Shown here: one piece after another, positions 35,318 to 44,797 of the stretch | Layout: each line of letters starts with the position of its first letter | Position numbering within the stretch: position 1 is the stretch's first letter | NCBI RefSeq assembly: GCF_900086715.1 | Contig: NZ_FLKH01000010.1 | Location: 620,001 to 684,000 of the forward strand | Length of the DNA: 64,000 nt | Direction of reading: 5' to 3' | Source of the DNA: Gracilibacillus timonensis | GTDB taxonomy: Bacteria; Bacillota; Bacilli; Bacillales; Amphibacillaceae | Made by a program: the position numbers and the translations under genes | The notes under the pieces: model-generated | Databases searched by the model: none | Seen by the model: the letters and a program-made list of their open reading frames with translations, nothing else | What the model was told of the DNA's origin: nothing

Positions 35318-35404
35318 AAAAAAACCTGGAGGCCCACAAGTACACAACAGAAAAATGTCAACTTGTATGTCCATCCAGGTTATGCCTTCTTCAGTAACAC
35401 CCTG
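35318..35404 (-). promoter_or_regulatory. RAT antiterminator and overlapping terminator before licT
   Basis: The same RAT sequence as before bglP occurs at 35378-35404, and CCAGGT (35375-35380) pairs with ACCTGG (35324-35329) to make a terminator followed by a U-run (35318-35323). The RAT core of 26 bases is identical in both copies, a sign of duplication or selection for LicT binding. Confidence 0.8.
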
Positions 35405-35452
35405 TTAATCATTAAATTAAGTAAAACGGTTTCTTCACCTTTACTAAAGTAA

Positions 35453-35481
35453 ATTATATAACAAGAATAGAATTACGTCAA
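35453..35481 (-). promoter_or_regulatory. Sigma-A promoter of the beta-glucoside operon
   Basis: On the minus strand TTGACG (35476-35481) and TATAAT (35453-35458) are separated by 17 bases, a near-consensus SigA promoter 50 bases upstream of the first RAT. The upstream DNA to 35710 shows no other clear feature. Confidence 0.75.
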
Positions 35482-35710
35482 CCTGTTGATCTTGAAAGTT
35501 GATGCAGAGTCAGTTATGGAAAAATCACCAATGTAACGAGAGAAGGCAAAAATAATTTTTGCTAATAAGAAAGGAAGTTCAGAAAATGATTCACTATTGG
35601 GTTTGGAAACGTTACTTTTCAATAAGGAATGGTGATTTTATACAGGGACACTTAAGCTTTATAATGTATAAATGGATGATCTGTAGCCTTTCCTAGCAAG
35701 GAAACTATTA

Positions 35711-35758
35711 AAAAAAATCACAAAAAACACCCCTTTAGATAATCACATCTAAAGGGGT
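35711..35758 (-). terminator. glmS terminator
   Basis: ACCCCTTTAGAT and ATCTAAAGGGGT pair perfectly over 12 bp with a 6-base loop; on the minus strand the stem is followed by GTTTTTTG and another T-run. It lies 75 bases after the glmS stop. Confidence 0.85.
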
Positions 35759-35833
35759 AATGCTTGGCAATTTTTTATAAACGTTGTGGCTTCAGCTTAA
35801 AACTACTATATTCATCTCAAAATCAACCCTACT

Positions 35834-37636
35834 CTACTCCACTGTCACACTCTTCGCCAAATTCCTTGGTTTATCCACATCACAATCACGGTGCAAGGCG
35901 GCGTAATAGGCAAACAACTGCATTGGAATCACGCTGGCTAGTGGTGTCAGTAGTTCGTGTACAGTAGGAACAACGAACGTATCACTATCTTTCTCTAATC
36001 CTTTCATGCTCACCATACATGTATTGGCACCGCGAGCGGCTACTTCTTGCACGTTACCGCGGATGGAAAGATTGACATTTTCTTGTGTGGCCAGGGCAAT
36101 CACTGGCGTACCTTCTTCAATCAAGGCAATGGTTCCGTGCTTTAATTCTCCTCCGGCAAAGCCTTCTGCCTGAATATAAGAAATTTCTTTCAGCTTCAAG
36201 GCTGCTTCCAATACGACATAGTAGTCGACACCACGACCGATAAAGAAAGCGTTGCGGGTTGTTGCGAAAAATGCTTTGGCAATACGCTCGAACTCTTCTT
36301 TTTGATCGGTCAAGGTTTCCATTGCACTGGCGACAATACCTAGTTCTTGCAATGGATTAAACGATAAGTTCATACCTTTTGCCCTAGCGCTATCTACCGC
36401 TAAAATAGCCAATACGGCAATTTGAGCAGTATAAGCCTTGGTTGAGGCAACGGCAATTTCGGGACCTGCATATAATGGCAGGGTATAGTCTGCTTCACGA
36501 GAAAGGGTAGAACCTGGCACATTGGTAATCGTTAATGCCGGGTGTCCTAATTCTTTAATTTGTACTAAAACCGAGCGACTGTCTGCCGTTTCCCCACTTT
36601 GGGAAATAAATACAAACAGTGGTTTTTCCGAAAGAAGTGGTATATTATAAGAAAATTCACTCGCAATATGCACTTCTACTGGAATATTAGCCAATTTTTC
36701 AAGGAATTGCTTACCCACAAGGCCGGCATGATAACTAGTGCCAGCTGCGATAATGTATAAGCGGTCTGCCTTTTTCATGGCTTTGCGAATATCACTGTCT
36801 AACTTAATATCATCCTCTTTATCTTGATATTCCTGAATAATTTTGCGGATAACAAATGGCTGTTCATCAATTTCCTTCAACATAAAATGCGGATAGGTGC
36901 CTTTTTCTGTGTCTGCTGCATCGATTTCTGCTGTATAAGCATCACGTTTTACCACAGAGCCGTCTAACTTTTGAATTTCTACATTGTCTCGACGGACTAA
37001 CACGATTTCTTTGTCCTCAATTTCTACATAACGGTCGGTTTCCCTTAATGTAGCCATCGCATCACTTGCTACTACATTAAAGCCTTCGCCCAAACCGATC
37101 AGTAAGGGGCTCTTATTTTTTGCCACATATAATTGATCAGGATTTTGATTGTCTACTAAAGCGATCGCGTAAGAACCTTTTAAGACTGATAATGCCTGAC
37201 GGAACCCTGTCAGTACATCCTCTTCCCATTCAGCAAAACGTTCGATCAACTGTACAACAATCTCGGTATCTGTTTCACTTTGGAAGGTAACATCACTTAA
37301 AAATTGACCACGTACTTCGGCATAATTCTCAATCACACCATTGTGAACTAACGTAAATCGACCAGAACTGCTTTGATGTGGATGGGCATTGTCTTCACTT
37401 GGCTCCCCATGTGTGGCCCAACGTGTATGACCAATACCAACCGTAGCTGTCTTGCCTGCATCTACTTTTTCCTTTAATGTTGCTATTCTTCCCTTGACCT
37501 TGGTTACGTCAACATCACCTTTATCTAATAGGGCAATTCCCGCTGAATCATACCCGCGATACTCTAGTTTCTCTAATCCTGTTAACAAAATATCCTTTGC
37601 ATCATTTGCTCCAATATAACCTACAATTCCGCACAT
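35834..37636 (-). CDS. glmS: Glutamine--fructose-6-phosphate aminotransferase
   Basis: The 600-residue enzyme makes glucosamine-6-phosphate, the entry to amino-sugar synthesis for wall polymers. The start is ATG 37636 because the processed enzyme must begin with Cys as glutaminase nucleophile (MCGIVGYIG); a longer frame to 37693 would hide it and has no family support. Visible are [19 protein letters not shown] in the glutaminase domain and two SIS domains ([19 protein letters not shown]), ending KSVTVE. The leader contains a glmS ribozyme. In Bacillus subtilis glmS follows glmM directly; here a seven-gene operon and a repeat array lie between. Confidence 0.97.
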   Translation of the reverse strand: MCGIVGYIGANDAKDILLTGLEKLEYRGYDSAGIALLDKGDVDVTKVKGRIATLKEKVDAGKTATVGIGHTRWATHGEPSEDNAHPHQSSSGRFTLVHNGVIENYAEVRGQFLSDVTFQSETDTEIVVQLIERFAEWEEDVLTGFRQALSVLKGSYAIALVDNQNPDQLYVAKNKSPLLIGLGEGFNVVASDAMATLRETDRYVEIEDKEIVLVRRDNVEIQKLDGSVVKRDAYTAEIDAADTEKGTYPHFMLKEIDEQPFVIRKIIQEYQDKEDDIKLDSDIRKAMKKADRLYIIAAGTSYHAGLVGKQFLEKLANIPVEVHIASEFSYNIPLLSEKPLFVFISQSGETADSRSVLVQIKELGHPALTITNVPGSTLSREADYTLPLYAGPEIAVASTKAYTAQIAVLAILAVDSARAKGMNLSFNPLQELGIVASAMETLTDQKEEFERIAKAFFATTRNAFFIGRGVDYYVVLEAALKLKEISYIQAEGFAGGELKHGTIALIEEGTPVIALATQENVNLSIRGNVQEVAARGANTCMVSMKGLEKDSDTFVVPTVHELLTPLASVIPMQLFAYYAALHRDCDVDKPRNLAKSVTVE

Positions 37637-37779
37637 CGTCTTGTTTCCTCCTCTGGAAAGGGGCAAACAAACGACCACCTTTAAAGACGGCAAGCTCCTG
37701 CTCAGGCAGAGATATCCTTTAGAAAAAAAGGGTATCCCCTGTAGCGTTGCTTCTGCCTATTATTTGACTTTAGCTAACA

Positions 37780-37974
37780 AGGGGCGATTGTCTGCCCCTT
37801 TCTCGTGTAGTCATTTGAGCATCTTGTCGTTATCCTTGTACAGGTAGTTGCCTGCCTGGTTTCAGATAAAGACGTCTCGATTGAGATGTGCAATCGGGAG
37901 GTATCCGCCGATCATTCTCGATAAACCCCCACCTCGTCAGCTATGATCATTTCGACCGTCATAGCCCTGGCGCT
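37780..37974 (-). ncRNA. glmS ribozyme-riboswitch
   Basis: The minus-strand leader contains the conserved ribozyme core: AGCGCCAG (cleavage expected before the G at 37973), CTGACGAGG (37931-37939), TTTATCGA (37918-37925) and CGGCGGATACCTCCCG (37896-37911). Their order and spacing match the Bacillus subtilis glmS ribozyme. It binds glucosamine-6-phosphate as a cofactor, cleaves its own mRNA and exposes it to RNase J1, lowering GlmS. The 3' boundary is approximate; a GGGGC hairpin at about 37781-37802 probably belongs to the P4 region. Confidence 0.9.
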
Positions 37975-38038
37975 TTGTCTAACTCGCTTGTGTCTCTATG
38001 CTCCTTTCTATGCTTGAGTGATGTCATGTTAAGTTCGT

Positions 38039-38081
38039 GTTCAAAAAGTTCGATGCGTCATTTTTATTGGGCTTTTTGAAC
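38039..38081. repeat. GTTCAAAAAG palindrome (dispersed repeat copy 2)
   Basis: GTTCAAAAAG and CTTTTTGAAC form 10-bp arms around a 23-base loop that begins TTCGATG, like the TTCGGTG loop of the copy at 2703. It lies upstream of the glmS leader, perhaps in the promoter region. It is probably a dispersed palindromic repeat of this lineage. Confidence 0.55.
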
Positions 38082-38258
38082 AACTTCTTTAAAGCGACTA
38101 TTTCATTTTAAATCATCTGTTCTTATTTCGCAATGATTTTATAAGATACTGTTATATTATGTGCCATTTGTTAAAATGTTGACCCTTATAAAGAGAATCC
38201 AACACACGACCAGACATGTGATTTGCAGCTCAGTTCCTTATTCACGCTCACCCTCGAT

Positions 38259-38289
38259 AAAAAAACGAAGGCGATCCCATCTGCCTTCG
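38259..38289 (-). terminator. Terminator of the ABC/phosphoesterase operon
   Basis: CGAAGGC and GCCTTCG form a perfect 7-bp stem, and on the minus strand a run of seven T residues follows. It lies just after the PHP gene stop at 38301, ending the operon. Confidence 0.8.
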
Positions 38290-38300
38290 CTTCCTTATAT

Positions 38301-39302
38301 TCATCCGTGTATCGGAACCATCTGTCTCATTCGCTTATCAAACACGGCGATTTCTTTTGCCCCACTCTCTTTCAGCTTATCCTGAATCTGATCGGCATAG
38401 ATCCCAACATCATGTGGAAAATGAGAATCGGAGGAGGTGGTAAACGGCACACCTTCTGCCACTAAGATATCCAAAAAAGTATCACTAGGACACATCTCTT
38501 TGACGGGATACCGGTAATACAGACCTGGATTCATTTCTGTCGCAACATCTGCCTGCTTCAAGGTTTTTGCTACAGATCGATACATATCACGAAGCAATGC
38601 CTCATCAGGGCGATGTTTAAATACCTTGAGGTTATCTAAATGGGCAATAATATCAAACAAGTTACTTGCTGCTGCTCTTTTGACCGTTTCGAAATGATTT
38701 TGGTATAGCTCCAGTAAGTCATAATCAAGAAATTTCGTTTGCAAGCCTGGGTTATCAAAACCCCAGCCATCATAAAAATGGACAGAGCCGATTACATAAT
38801 CAAAAGGGTAAGGCTGGAGCAATGCTTGTAATTGCTCCTCTCCCCCAATGAAATAATCTGCTTCCATACCTAACTTTAATTCGATGCCATTTGCTTTCCA
38901 TTTCGCTTTTTGACCTTCGATGAATTCAACAAATTCTGATAAGCTGCGATTCATCACACAATCCAGCCAATCTGCTTGAATCGCACCAATCTCACTGGAT
39001 GTGGTATCCATATATGTATGAAAATAATCGCTTGTCTCGTTAAAACGGTATAAATGATCGACGATACCAACCATTTTCAAATTTCTTTGTTTGGCACGTT
39101 CGAGGTAAAAATCCAACCACCATTCGGAGTACTCGGTTTCCTGCATGCGTCGATGTGCCTGTGCAACGACTTCAGCAAACCACGCCTTGCTATATTGCTT
39201 GGATGAAAGTGGTACGAAATGCTCCATGGATTGGGTGATTTTCTCCAGATAGTTATGTGTGTAGGGTCCTTCTTCAAGATGAATATGGTAGTCTACTTTC
39301 AT
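38301..39302 (-). CDS. PHP-domain phosphoesterase
   Basis: The 333-residue protein is a PHP-family metal-dependent phosphoesterase (the HisK/histidinol-phosphatase fold): DYHIHLEEG at the N-terminus, GIVDHLYRF, GMEADY, IGSVHFYDGWGF, IAHLDNLKVF and SSDSHFPHDVG provide the His/Asp metal ligands of a trinuclear site. It overlaps the DeoR-type gene by 29 bases and is the last gene of the ABC operon, so it is probably a catabolic phosphatase acting on the imported compound rather than a histidine-biosynthetic enzyme. Substrate unknown. Confidence 0.85.
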   Translation of the reverse strand: MKVDYHIHLEEGPYTHNYLEKITQSMEHFVPLSSKQYSKAWFAEVVAQAHRRMQETEYSEWWLDFYLERAKQRNLKMVGIVDHLYRFNETSDYFHTYMDTTSSEIGAIQADWLDCVMNRSLSEFVEFIEGQKAKWKANGIELKLGMEADYFIGGEEQLQALLQPYPFDYVIGSVHFYDGWGFDNPGLQTKFLDYDLLELYQNHFETVKRAAASNLFDIIAHLDNLKVFKHRPDEALLRDMYRSVAKTLKQADVATEMNPGLYYRYPVKEMCPSDTFLDILVAEGVPFTTSSDSHFPHDVGIYADQIQDKLKESGAKEIAVFDKRMRQMVPIHG

Positions 39303-40092
39303 AGCCTTGTCCCCTCGCCTTGATCCAGTTTATATTCTCAAAATCCTTTCGTTTCCATCCTTTTGGCTTTGCCTCCGAACAGATAATCACATCCACCTGA
39401 TCAAAAGAGGCCATATTGCAAGCTGCGTCCACTCCTATTTTGGAATGATCGGCTAATACAATAGCTTCTTTTGATCTTTTGATCATTTCTTTTGAGATCA
39501 CCGTCTCATTCAAATCATAATCGCTCAACCCATTTTGCATAGACATACCACCAACCGAAATAAAGGCCTGATCAAAGTTAAACGTCTTTAATTGATCCAT
39601 GGTCATCATTCCTGTCATCGATTGTTGCTCGGGATTAAGCTGTCCTCCAAGCATAATGAGCTCCCCTTTACATTCTTCCTTTGCTAATTTGTCAGCAATG
39701 GCAGCTGCCACGGCTAAGGAATGTGTAACAATCGTGATTCCGACTTTTTCCTTTAACGCATGGGTAAGCTCCAGTGCGGTTGTGCCGGTATCAATGGCAA
39801 TGGTCGAACCATTTTCAATTAATGAAACTGCTGATCTGCCGATGGCTTGTTTTTCCTCTGTCATCAGATTGGATCGCTGATGCAAAGGTGGTTCACCTTG
39901 TGGATAGCCGATATTTACCGCTCCACCATAAACTCGCTTGACGTCGCCTGTAACAGCCAGCTGATCCAAATCACGTCGTACCGTTTCCATGGTTACCTGA
40001 AATGTATCTGCTAATTCACTGACTTTTACTTTATTATGCTTCTGTAATGCCTCTATAATATAGGTCCATCTTTCCTCGGGAAACCACTCCAT
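39274..40092 (-). CDS. DeoR-family transcriptional regulator
   Basis: The 272-residue protein has the DeoR helix-turn-helix (VKVSELADTFQVTMETVRRDLDQL) and a sugar-isomerase-like effector domain (IAIDTGTTALELTHAL). The start is taken as ATG 40092, with CGAGGTGTAAAG upstream; a longer frame to 40167 has no family match. It is inside the operon, after the ATPase gene by 16 bases and overlapping the PHP gene. DeoR proteins of this type usually sense phosphorylated sugars or polyols, which suggests that the imported substrate is a sugar- or polyol-phosphate. Confidence 0.88.
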   Translation of the reverse strand: MEWFPEERWTYIIEALQKHNKVKVSELADTFQVTMETVRRDLDQLAVTGDVKRVYGGAVNIGYPQGEPPLHQRSNLMTEEKQAIGRSAVSLIENGSTIAIDTGTTALELTHALKEKVGITIVTHSLAVAAAIADKLAKEECKGELIMLGGQLNPEQQSMTGMMTMDQLKTFNFDQAFISVGGMSMQNGLSDYDLNETVISKEMIKRSKEAIVLADHSKIGVDAACNMASFDQVDVIICSEAKPKGWKRKDFENINWIKARGQGYESRLPYSS

Positions 40093-40108
40093 CTTTACAC
40101 CTCGCTCG

Positions 40109-41122
40109 CTATGAAACTTGTACACATGCCTCTCTTGGGATGTACACGTGTACTTTTTCTCCTTCATCTAGTTGTTCATGATATTGGTATAACGTGTCTA
40201 TCTGTATCGTTTGATCGGGAAGGGCTACGCGGTAAATTAATACATTGCCGGTAACCATTTTGGTGTCGATTTTCCCTTCGACATGATACGCTTGTTCCTG
40301 TAGTCGACGATTTTCTGTTTTGGACATCGTGATACTCTCCGGACGTATCGCAATATCTTGTTCAAAATCAGCTGACTGATTCGTCCATTTTTGCAACATC
40401 TGCCTTGGAATAATATTGTATGAGCCGATAAAACCTGCAATGAATTTATTTTTTGGTTTCATATAAATGTCGTCTGGTGTACCTTCTTGGACAATCTTCC
40501 CTTCATTCATGACAAAAATTCGATCACTTAATAGCATCGCTTCTTTCTGATCATGTGTGACAAATATAGTCGTAATATTTAGCTTGCGCTGAATATTTTT
40601 AATTTCTTGCTGGAGTGATTTACGAATCTTGGCATCCAAGGCACTAAAAGGCTCATCAAGCAACAATACATCGGGCTCCATCACTAAGGATCTGGATAAG
40701 GCCACACGTTGCTGCTGACCGCCGGATAATGCATGTGGATAACGGTCTCCCAACTCCTCTAACCCCATCATCTTCATCGTATCTTGAACAATCTGCTGGT
40801 AGCCTTTTTTCTTTTGCAACTTTAATCCGTAGCTAATATTTTCTGTGACGGTCATGTTAGGGAAAAGGGCATAGGATTGAAACACCATGCCGACCCCTCG
40901 TTTACGAGACGGCACCTGTGTGATGTCCTTGTTATTAACGGTAATACTCCCTTGATCGACATCGGCAATCCCGGCGATCGTTCGCAGCAATGTACTCTTT
41001 CCACAGCCACTCTGACCTAATAATGTGATGAACTCACCCTTTTCGACCGATAACGAAATGTGGTCTAATACCGTTTTTCCACTATACTGTTTCAGCAGGG
41101 AATCAATTTGTACATAACTCAT
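40109..41122 (-). CDS. ABC transporter ATP-binding protein (spermidine/iron/phosphonate type)
   Basis: The 337-residue ATPase has Walker A GQSGCGKST, Q-loop VFQSYALFPNMT, signature LSGGQQQRVAL, Walker B VLLLDEPFSALD and switch His in FVTHDQKEA, followed by a TOBE-like regulatory tail (IRPESITM). It energises the importer formed with the two permeases, overlapping the upstream permease gene by four bases. ATPases of this PotA/FbpC subtype serve transporters for polyamines, iron and 2-aminoethylphosphonate. Confidence 0.93.
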   Translation of the reverse strand: MSYVQIDSLLKQYSGKTVLDHISLSVEKGEFITLLGQSGCGKSTLLRTIAGIADVDQGSITVNNKDITQVPSRKRGVGMVFQSYALFPNMTVTENISYGLKLQKKKGYQQIVQDTMKMMGLEELGDRYPHALSGGQQQRVALSRSLVMEPDVLLLDEPFSALDAKIRKSLQQEIKNIQRKLNITTIFVTHDQKEAMLLSDRIFVMNEGKIVQEGTPDDIYMKPKNKFIAGFIGSYNIIPRQMLQKWTNQSADFEQDIAIRPESITMSKTENRRLQEQAYHVEGKIDTKMVTGNVLIYRVALPDQTIQIDTLYQYHEQLDEGEKVHVYIPREACVQVS

Positions 41123-41976
41123 GATTTTTCTCCTTCCAAAGTCGTTTGTTGTAATGTTGAAATCGGCATATCTTGTTTATCTGATGCGACTTGCTTCTGT
41201 CTTTTTGGTGATTGAAAATAAAGCAGAAATAACGTAATAAACACGATAATCATGTAGTAACAAATCACAATCGCACTGGTCAGGTGACCGTTCTTACTCA
41301 ATTGCTGATAAAGGTAGATTTGCAAGGTTTCAAATCGTCCGCCAACTAAAAGGTTTGCAAGGGCAAATTCGCCAAATAGCATGGAGATGGCCAAGAATGC
41401 TGCGGAGAATATACCTTTTTTCATATTGGGTAATACCACCGTCATAACCGCCTTGATCTTGGAAGCACCTAGTAGCTCGGCGGCTTGAATCAGGTCTCTG
41501 GCATGGATTGTGTATAAACTATTGCGAATCCCTTGATAAACAAACGGCATAATCACAATCGCATAAATCCCAAACAAGATCCATGGTGTGCCTGCTATAT
41601 TCACGACATCATTGGCATATAGATTGATTAAGCCAACTGCTAAAGCAACACCTGGGACACCATAAGGTAGCAGGGCGATCGTTTTTAAGACTCCTTCCCA
41701 TTTGGGAATATATAATACGATGGTTATGGTGGCAAGCAGCATGACGATAATCGATAAAATAACGGCAACAGAAATAACGAGTACCGTTCTGCCAAGTGCC
41801 TGCAGGAAACGGGAATCTTGGAATAATTGAATATACCAATCGAATGTCCATGATGTCGGCAGAATGGTTGTGCTCCATTCCGTTGCGATGGAATACAAGA
41901 ACGTACCGGCCAACGGTAATACTAGATAAACTGCCAGAACAATCGCCACCACCACATGTCCCTTTTTATTCTTCAC
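41119..41976 (-). CDS. ABC transporter permease (second)
   Basis: The 285-residue integral membrane protein has about six helices and the EAA-type loop RDLIQAAELLGASKIKAVM that contacts the ATPase. Its type (PotC/ThiP-like) matches the subunits of spermidine, iron and phosphonate importers. It overlaps both neighbours by four bases, so the subunits are made in equal amounts. Confidence 0.92.
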   Translation of the reverse strand: MKNKKGHVVVAIVLAVYLVLPLAGTFLYSIATEWSTTILPTSWTFDWYIQLFQDSRFLQALGRTVLVISVAVILSIIVMLLATITIVLYIPKWEGVLKTIALLPYGVPGVALAVGLINLYANDVVNIAGTPWILFGIYAIVIMPFVYQGIRNSLYTIHARDLIQAAELLGASKIKAVMTVVLPNMKKGIFSAAFLAISMLFGEFALANLLVGGRFETLQIYLYQQLSKNGHLTSAIVICYYMIIVFITLFLLYFQSPKRQKQVASDKQDMPISTLQQTTLEGEKS

Positions 41977-42812
41977 CGTAAATCTCTCCTTACCTTTTTC
42001 ATGATTTTACTATTCGACCATAGGGCTGCAATCATTATCAAGGCCAACAGGACACCAAATGCACTGGCCAAATTCGGCTGGAGAAAGACATCGCCTGAGA
42101 TTAGCGAGGCAATCTGAATCGGCATCAAATTATAGGTGGAACCTACTAAAGCATTGGCTGTCGCAAAAGCCCCTAGTGCATTAGCAATCAATATCGTATA
42201 GGTTCCAATCACACCTGGAAAAAGTAACGGAATACCGATTTTACGCCAAAATGTCCACGTTGTACCACCTAATAGCTGTGAGGCATAGCGCCAATCATCG
42301 TTCAGTGCCTGGTAGGTTGGCAGCAGCAGGATAATAGCAAATGGAATCTGAAAATAAATATAGACAACAACAAGACCAAACCAAGAATATAAGTTAAAGT
42401 CACCAAACACATCGAGTCCCAGTTGGTTAAACAGTAAGGTGAATAAACCATTATTCCCTAATAACACGATGAAGGAGAAAGCTAATGGTATCCCCTCAAA
42501 ATAAGAGGTCATATTCGAGATCGTCGTCATCCATTTGTTCCCGCGTCCGGCTAATTGTGAAATCGAATAGCCACCAATAACTGCTATGATAATCGCTACT
42601 GTCGCAGATAAAAAAGCAATTTTCAAACTATTGGTAATCGATTGGAGATAATAAGCCTCGGAAAATAATTCTTGATAGTTCGCCAAGGTAAAGCTGCCGT
42701 CCTCGGATTGAAAGCTCGACATCACCATATTCATTGTTGGGAAAAAGAGAAAACCTAATACCAATAAGGCTAATGGAACCAAGCATAGCCATATCTTCCA
42801 TGATTGTTTCAC
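41973..42812 (-). CDS. ABC transporter permease (first)
   Basis: The 279-residue membrane protein has about six helices and an EAA-type loop (DWRYASQLLGGTTWTFWR). It pairs with the permease at 41119 to form the membrane channel of the importer. The gene overlaps the phosphoesterase gene by four bases and the second permease gene by four bases. Confidence 0.92.
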   Translation of the reverse strand: MKQSWKIWLCLVPLALLVLGFLFFPTMNMVMSSFQSEDGSFTLANYQELFSEAYYLQSITNSLKIAFLSATVAIIIAVIGGYSISQLAGRGNKWMTTISNMTSYFEGIPLAFSFIVLLGNNGLFTLLFNQLGLDVFGDFNLYSWFGLVVVYIYFQIPFAIILLLPTYQALNDDWRYASQLLGGTTWTFWRKIGIPLLFPGVIGTYTILIANALGAFATANALVGSTYNLMPIQIASLISGDVFLQPNLASAFGVLLALIMIAALWSNSKIMKKVRRDLR

Positions 42813-43654
42813 TTGTTACCCTCCTCTTGTCTAAGCAAGCTTCTCCACATCTGTGGCAATACCGGCATGGTTTCCGCCTTATCCAGCCCCATTAACTCAC
42901 ACATAAACGAGGCAAAAGGAAGCTGAGGCAATAACAGATCTTGCATACCTTTATGGGTTTTATTGCTGATCATATATAGCGGGACTTGACGTTCTGCTTC
43001 TGTTGTACCGCCATGCTGCCCTTGTTCTGACATTCCGTGATCAGCCGTTACCACAACTTGATAGCCTTCCTCAAGCCAGATAGGCATTAATTCTGCTAGT
43101 ATATTATCAGCGAGTAATACCTTTTCACGATATTCACTGGAACGCCCGCCATGTTTATGACCAATATCATCAATGTTCATCGAGTGAATATATAAGAAAT
43201 CTGGTTGTACTCGCCGCCTTAATGCCTCTCCATCTAGCAATAAATGAGAATCTGGATACGTATCTTCAAAATAAAACATACCATTTTGAATCGCTTGATC
43301 GGTGTTCAGCTGCACTCTGTCCTCGATATAATGAAAGGGTGCTCGATTATAGAGCTCGCTAACCCAATAGTAGGAAGCCGTGGCATTGGTCAGCCCCGCC
43401 TCTTTGCTGAGATGGAATAAACTCTTATGCTTAGACAGCCTTACACTCCTATTCGTGTGAATCCCATTACTGTAGCTTGGCGTGCCCGTTAATAACACTT
43501 CGTATAAAGGGCGGGATAGACTTGGCAGTTCGGAACATACGGCGCTGCGTAATGCTTGTCCTTTTTCCACCAAATGTTCCATATACCCTAATGTCTCGAT
43601 AGCCACATCATATCGCAAGCCGTCCAATACAACGATAATCAGCTTATTGGACAT
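42809..43654 (-). CDS. Alkaline-phosphatase-superfamily (NPP-type) phosphoesterase
   Basis: The 281-residue protein is a short nucleotide pyrophosphatase/phosphodiesterase-type enzyme: VVLDGLRYD (metal Asp), ELPSLSRPL with the probable Ser nucleophile, NIDDIGHKHGG (metal Asp and His), VVTADHGM and GQHGG. No signal peptide is present, so it works in the cytoplasm on an imported compound. The start is ATG 43654, 11 bases inside the substrate-binding-protein gene end; a longer frame to 43738 is not supported. Its place between the binding protein and permease genes strongly suggests that it hydrolyses the transported phosphodiester or phosphonate. Relatives include phosphonoacetate hydrolase. 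Confidence 0.85.
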   Translation of the reverse strand: MSNKLIIVVLDGLRYDVAIETLGYMEHLVEKGQALRSAVCSELPSLSRPLYEVLLTGTPSYSNGIHTNRSVRLSKHKSLFHLSKEAGLTNATASYYWVSELYNRAPFHYIEDRVQLNTDQAIQNGMFYFEDTYPDSHLLLDGEALRRRVQPDFLYIHSMNIDDIGHKHGGRSSEYREKVLLADNILAELMPIWLEEGYQVVVTADHGMSEQGQHGGTTEAERQVPLYMISNKTHKGMQDLLLPQLPFASFMCELMGLDKAETMPVLPQMWRSLLRQEEGNK

Positions 43655-44747
43655 GAATAAGTACCTCTTTTTGCCACAATTGCGGTAGTTCCTGTGCTGT
43701 CTCTTCCCATGCAGTATGATCACCAACCGGCTGGGCATTCTCGTATTGCTCTGTTGGAATCATTTGTTCCTCCACCTCCGCTGGCAGATCGACATTGTCA
43801 CGAATCGGACGAGCAAATCCTCTTGCTAAATTAATCTGTCCCTCATCACTTAAGATATATTCACGGGCAAGCATTGCAGCGTGTGGATTAGGTGCATACT
43901 TGTTAAGAATGGTTGCATAACCACTGATAACCGATCCTTCTTCTGGTATCACGACCTCATATTGCTCAGAATCTACCGCGTCGGCATAGCTTAAGCCATT
44001 AAAATCCCACATAATTCCTACTTCCAATTCACCAGTTTCCATTCCAGCTATACTCAAGTTATTGGCTGTACTTAGGTTGCCTTTCTCTGCTAATTCTGCG
44101 AAAAAATCAATCCCAGGCTGTAGATTGGTTTCATCGCCACCGTTTGCTATCGCTGCAGCTAATACAGCCATTTGACTCTGTGTCCCGGTTGATACATCAC
44201 CAACCATTACCTCATAATCCCCTGTCAATAAATCGTCCCATGATGTTGGAACCTCATCTACTTGGTCTTTATCAACAATAAAGGCAATTGTTCCTTGATA
44301 CCCCACTAGCCAGTGCCCTTCGTCGTCTTTGGCCCAATCTGGCACGTCATCCCAATAGCTTGTTTTATATGGCATCGTAATTTCCTTGTCTTTCGCAATT
44401 GGTCCAAAGGAAATACCAACATCGCCAATATCAGCTGTAGCATTTTCTCCTTCTGACTCCATTTTAGCGATCTCTTCTGCACTAGACATATCTGTATCAA
44501 CATGTTCTAAACCATATTCTTCGTTCAAATCATCCCAAGTACCCTTCCAGTTTGCCCAGGAATCTGGCATTCCGACACTATTAACCTCTCCTTCTTCTTG
44601 TGCCTTTTCTTCGATTTCTTCCAGTGTAAGATTGTCAGGGTCGATGGCTGCCTCACTTGTGTTGGTATCTGAACCACAAGCCGCTAAAGCAACCAAGCTC
44701 CCCCCTAATAGTGCAGTTTGCAACATATGCTTCCAATTGATTGTCAT
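43644..44747 (-). CDS. ABC transporter substrate-binding lipoprotein
   Basis: The 367-residue protein begins with a lipoprotein signal (LVALAACGS, lipidated Cys24), followed by a highly acidic periplasmic-binding fold of the PotD/FbpA type (for example TSYWDDVPDWAKDDEGHW and DVSTGTQSQMAVLAAAI). It captures the substrate outside the membrane. The acidic surface fits a salt-tolerant host. First gene of the operon; GGGGGAAAAGAA precedes the ATG. Ligand unknown; the partner phosphoesterases suggest a phosphorylated or phosphonate compound. Confidence 0.92.
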   Translation of the reverse strand: MTINWKHMLQTALLGGSLVALAACGSDTNTSEAAIDPDNLTLEEIEEKAQEEGEVNSVGMPDSWANWKGTWDDLNEEYGLEHVDTDMSSAEEIAKMESEGENATADIGDVGISFGPIAKDKEITMPYKTSYWDDVPDWAKDDEGHWLVGYQGTIAFIVDKDQVDEVPTSWDDLLTGDYEVMVGDVSTGTQSQMAVLAAAIANGGDETNLQPGIDFFAELAEKGNLSTANNLSIAGMETGELEVGIMWDFNGLSYADAVDSEQYEVVIPEEGSVISGYATILNKYAPNPHAAMLAREYILSDEGQINLARGFARPIRDNVDLPAEVEEQMIPTEQYENAQPVGDHTAWEETAQELPQLWQKEVLIHVQ

Positions 44748-44762
44748 TTCTTTTCCCCCTGT

Positions 44763-44797
44763 TTGGTTTTCTATTGTATTACTTGGTTTTTAGTATA
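44763..44797 (-). promoter_or_regulatory. Candidate promoter and operator of the ABC operon
   Basis: On the minus strand a -10-like TATACT (44792-44797) is followed by two copies of AAAACCAA (44783-44790 and 44763-44770), 20 bases apart. DeoR-type regulators often bind such direct repeats just downstream of a promoter. No good -35 is visible. Confidence 0.35.

Noticed and set aside
35598-35612. cre-like TTGGAAACGTTACTT upstream of licT
   Set aside because: The left half fits but the right half lacks the CA; it also lies more than 110 bases upstream of the promoter.
37637-37693. Longer N-terminus for GlmS
   Set aside because: The glutaminase needs an N-terminal Cys directly after Met; the extra codons lie in the leader between ribozyme and ribosome site.
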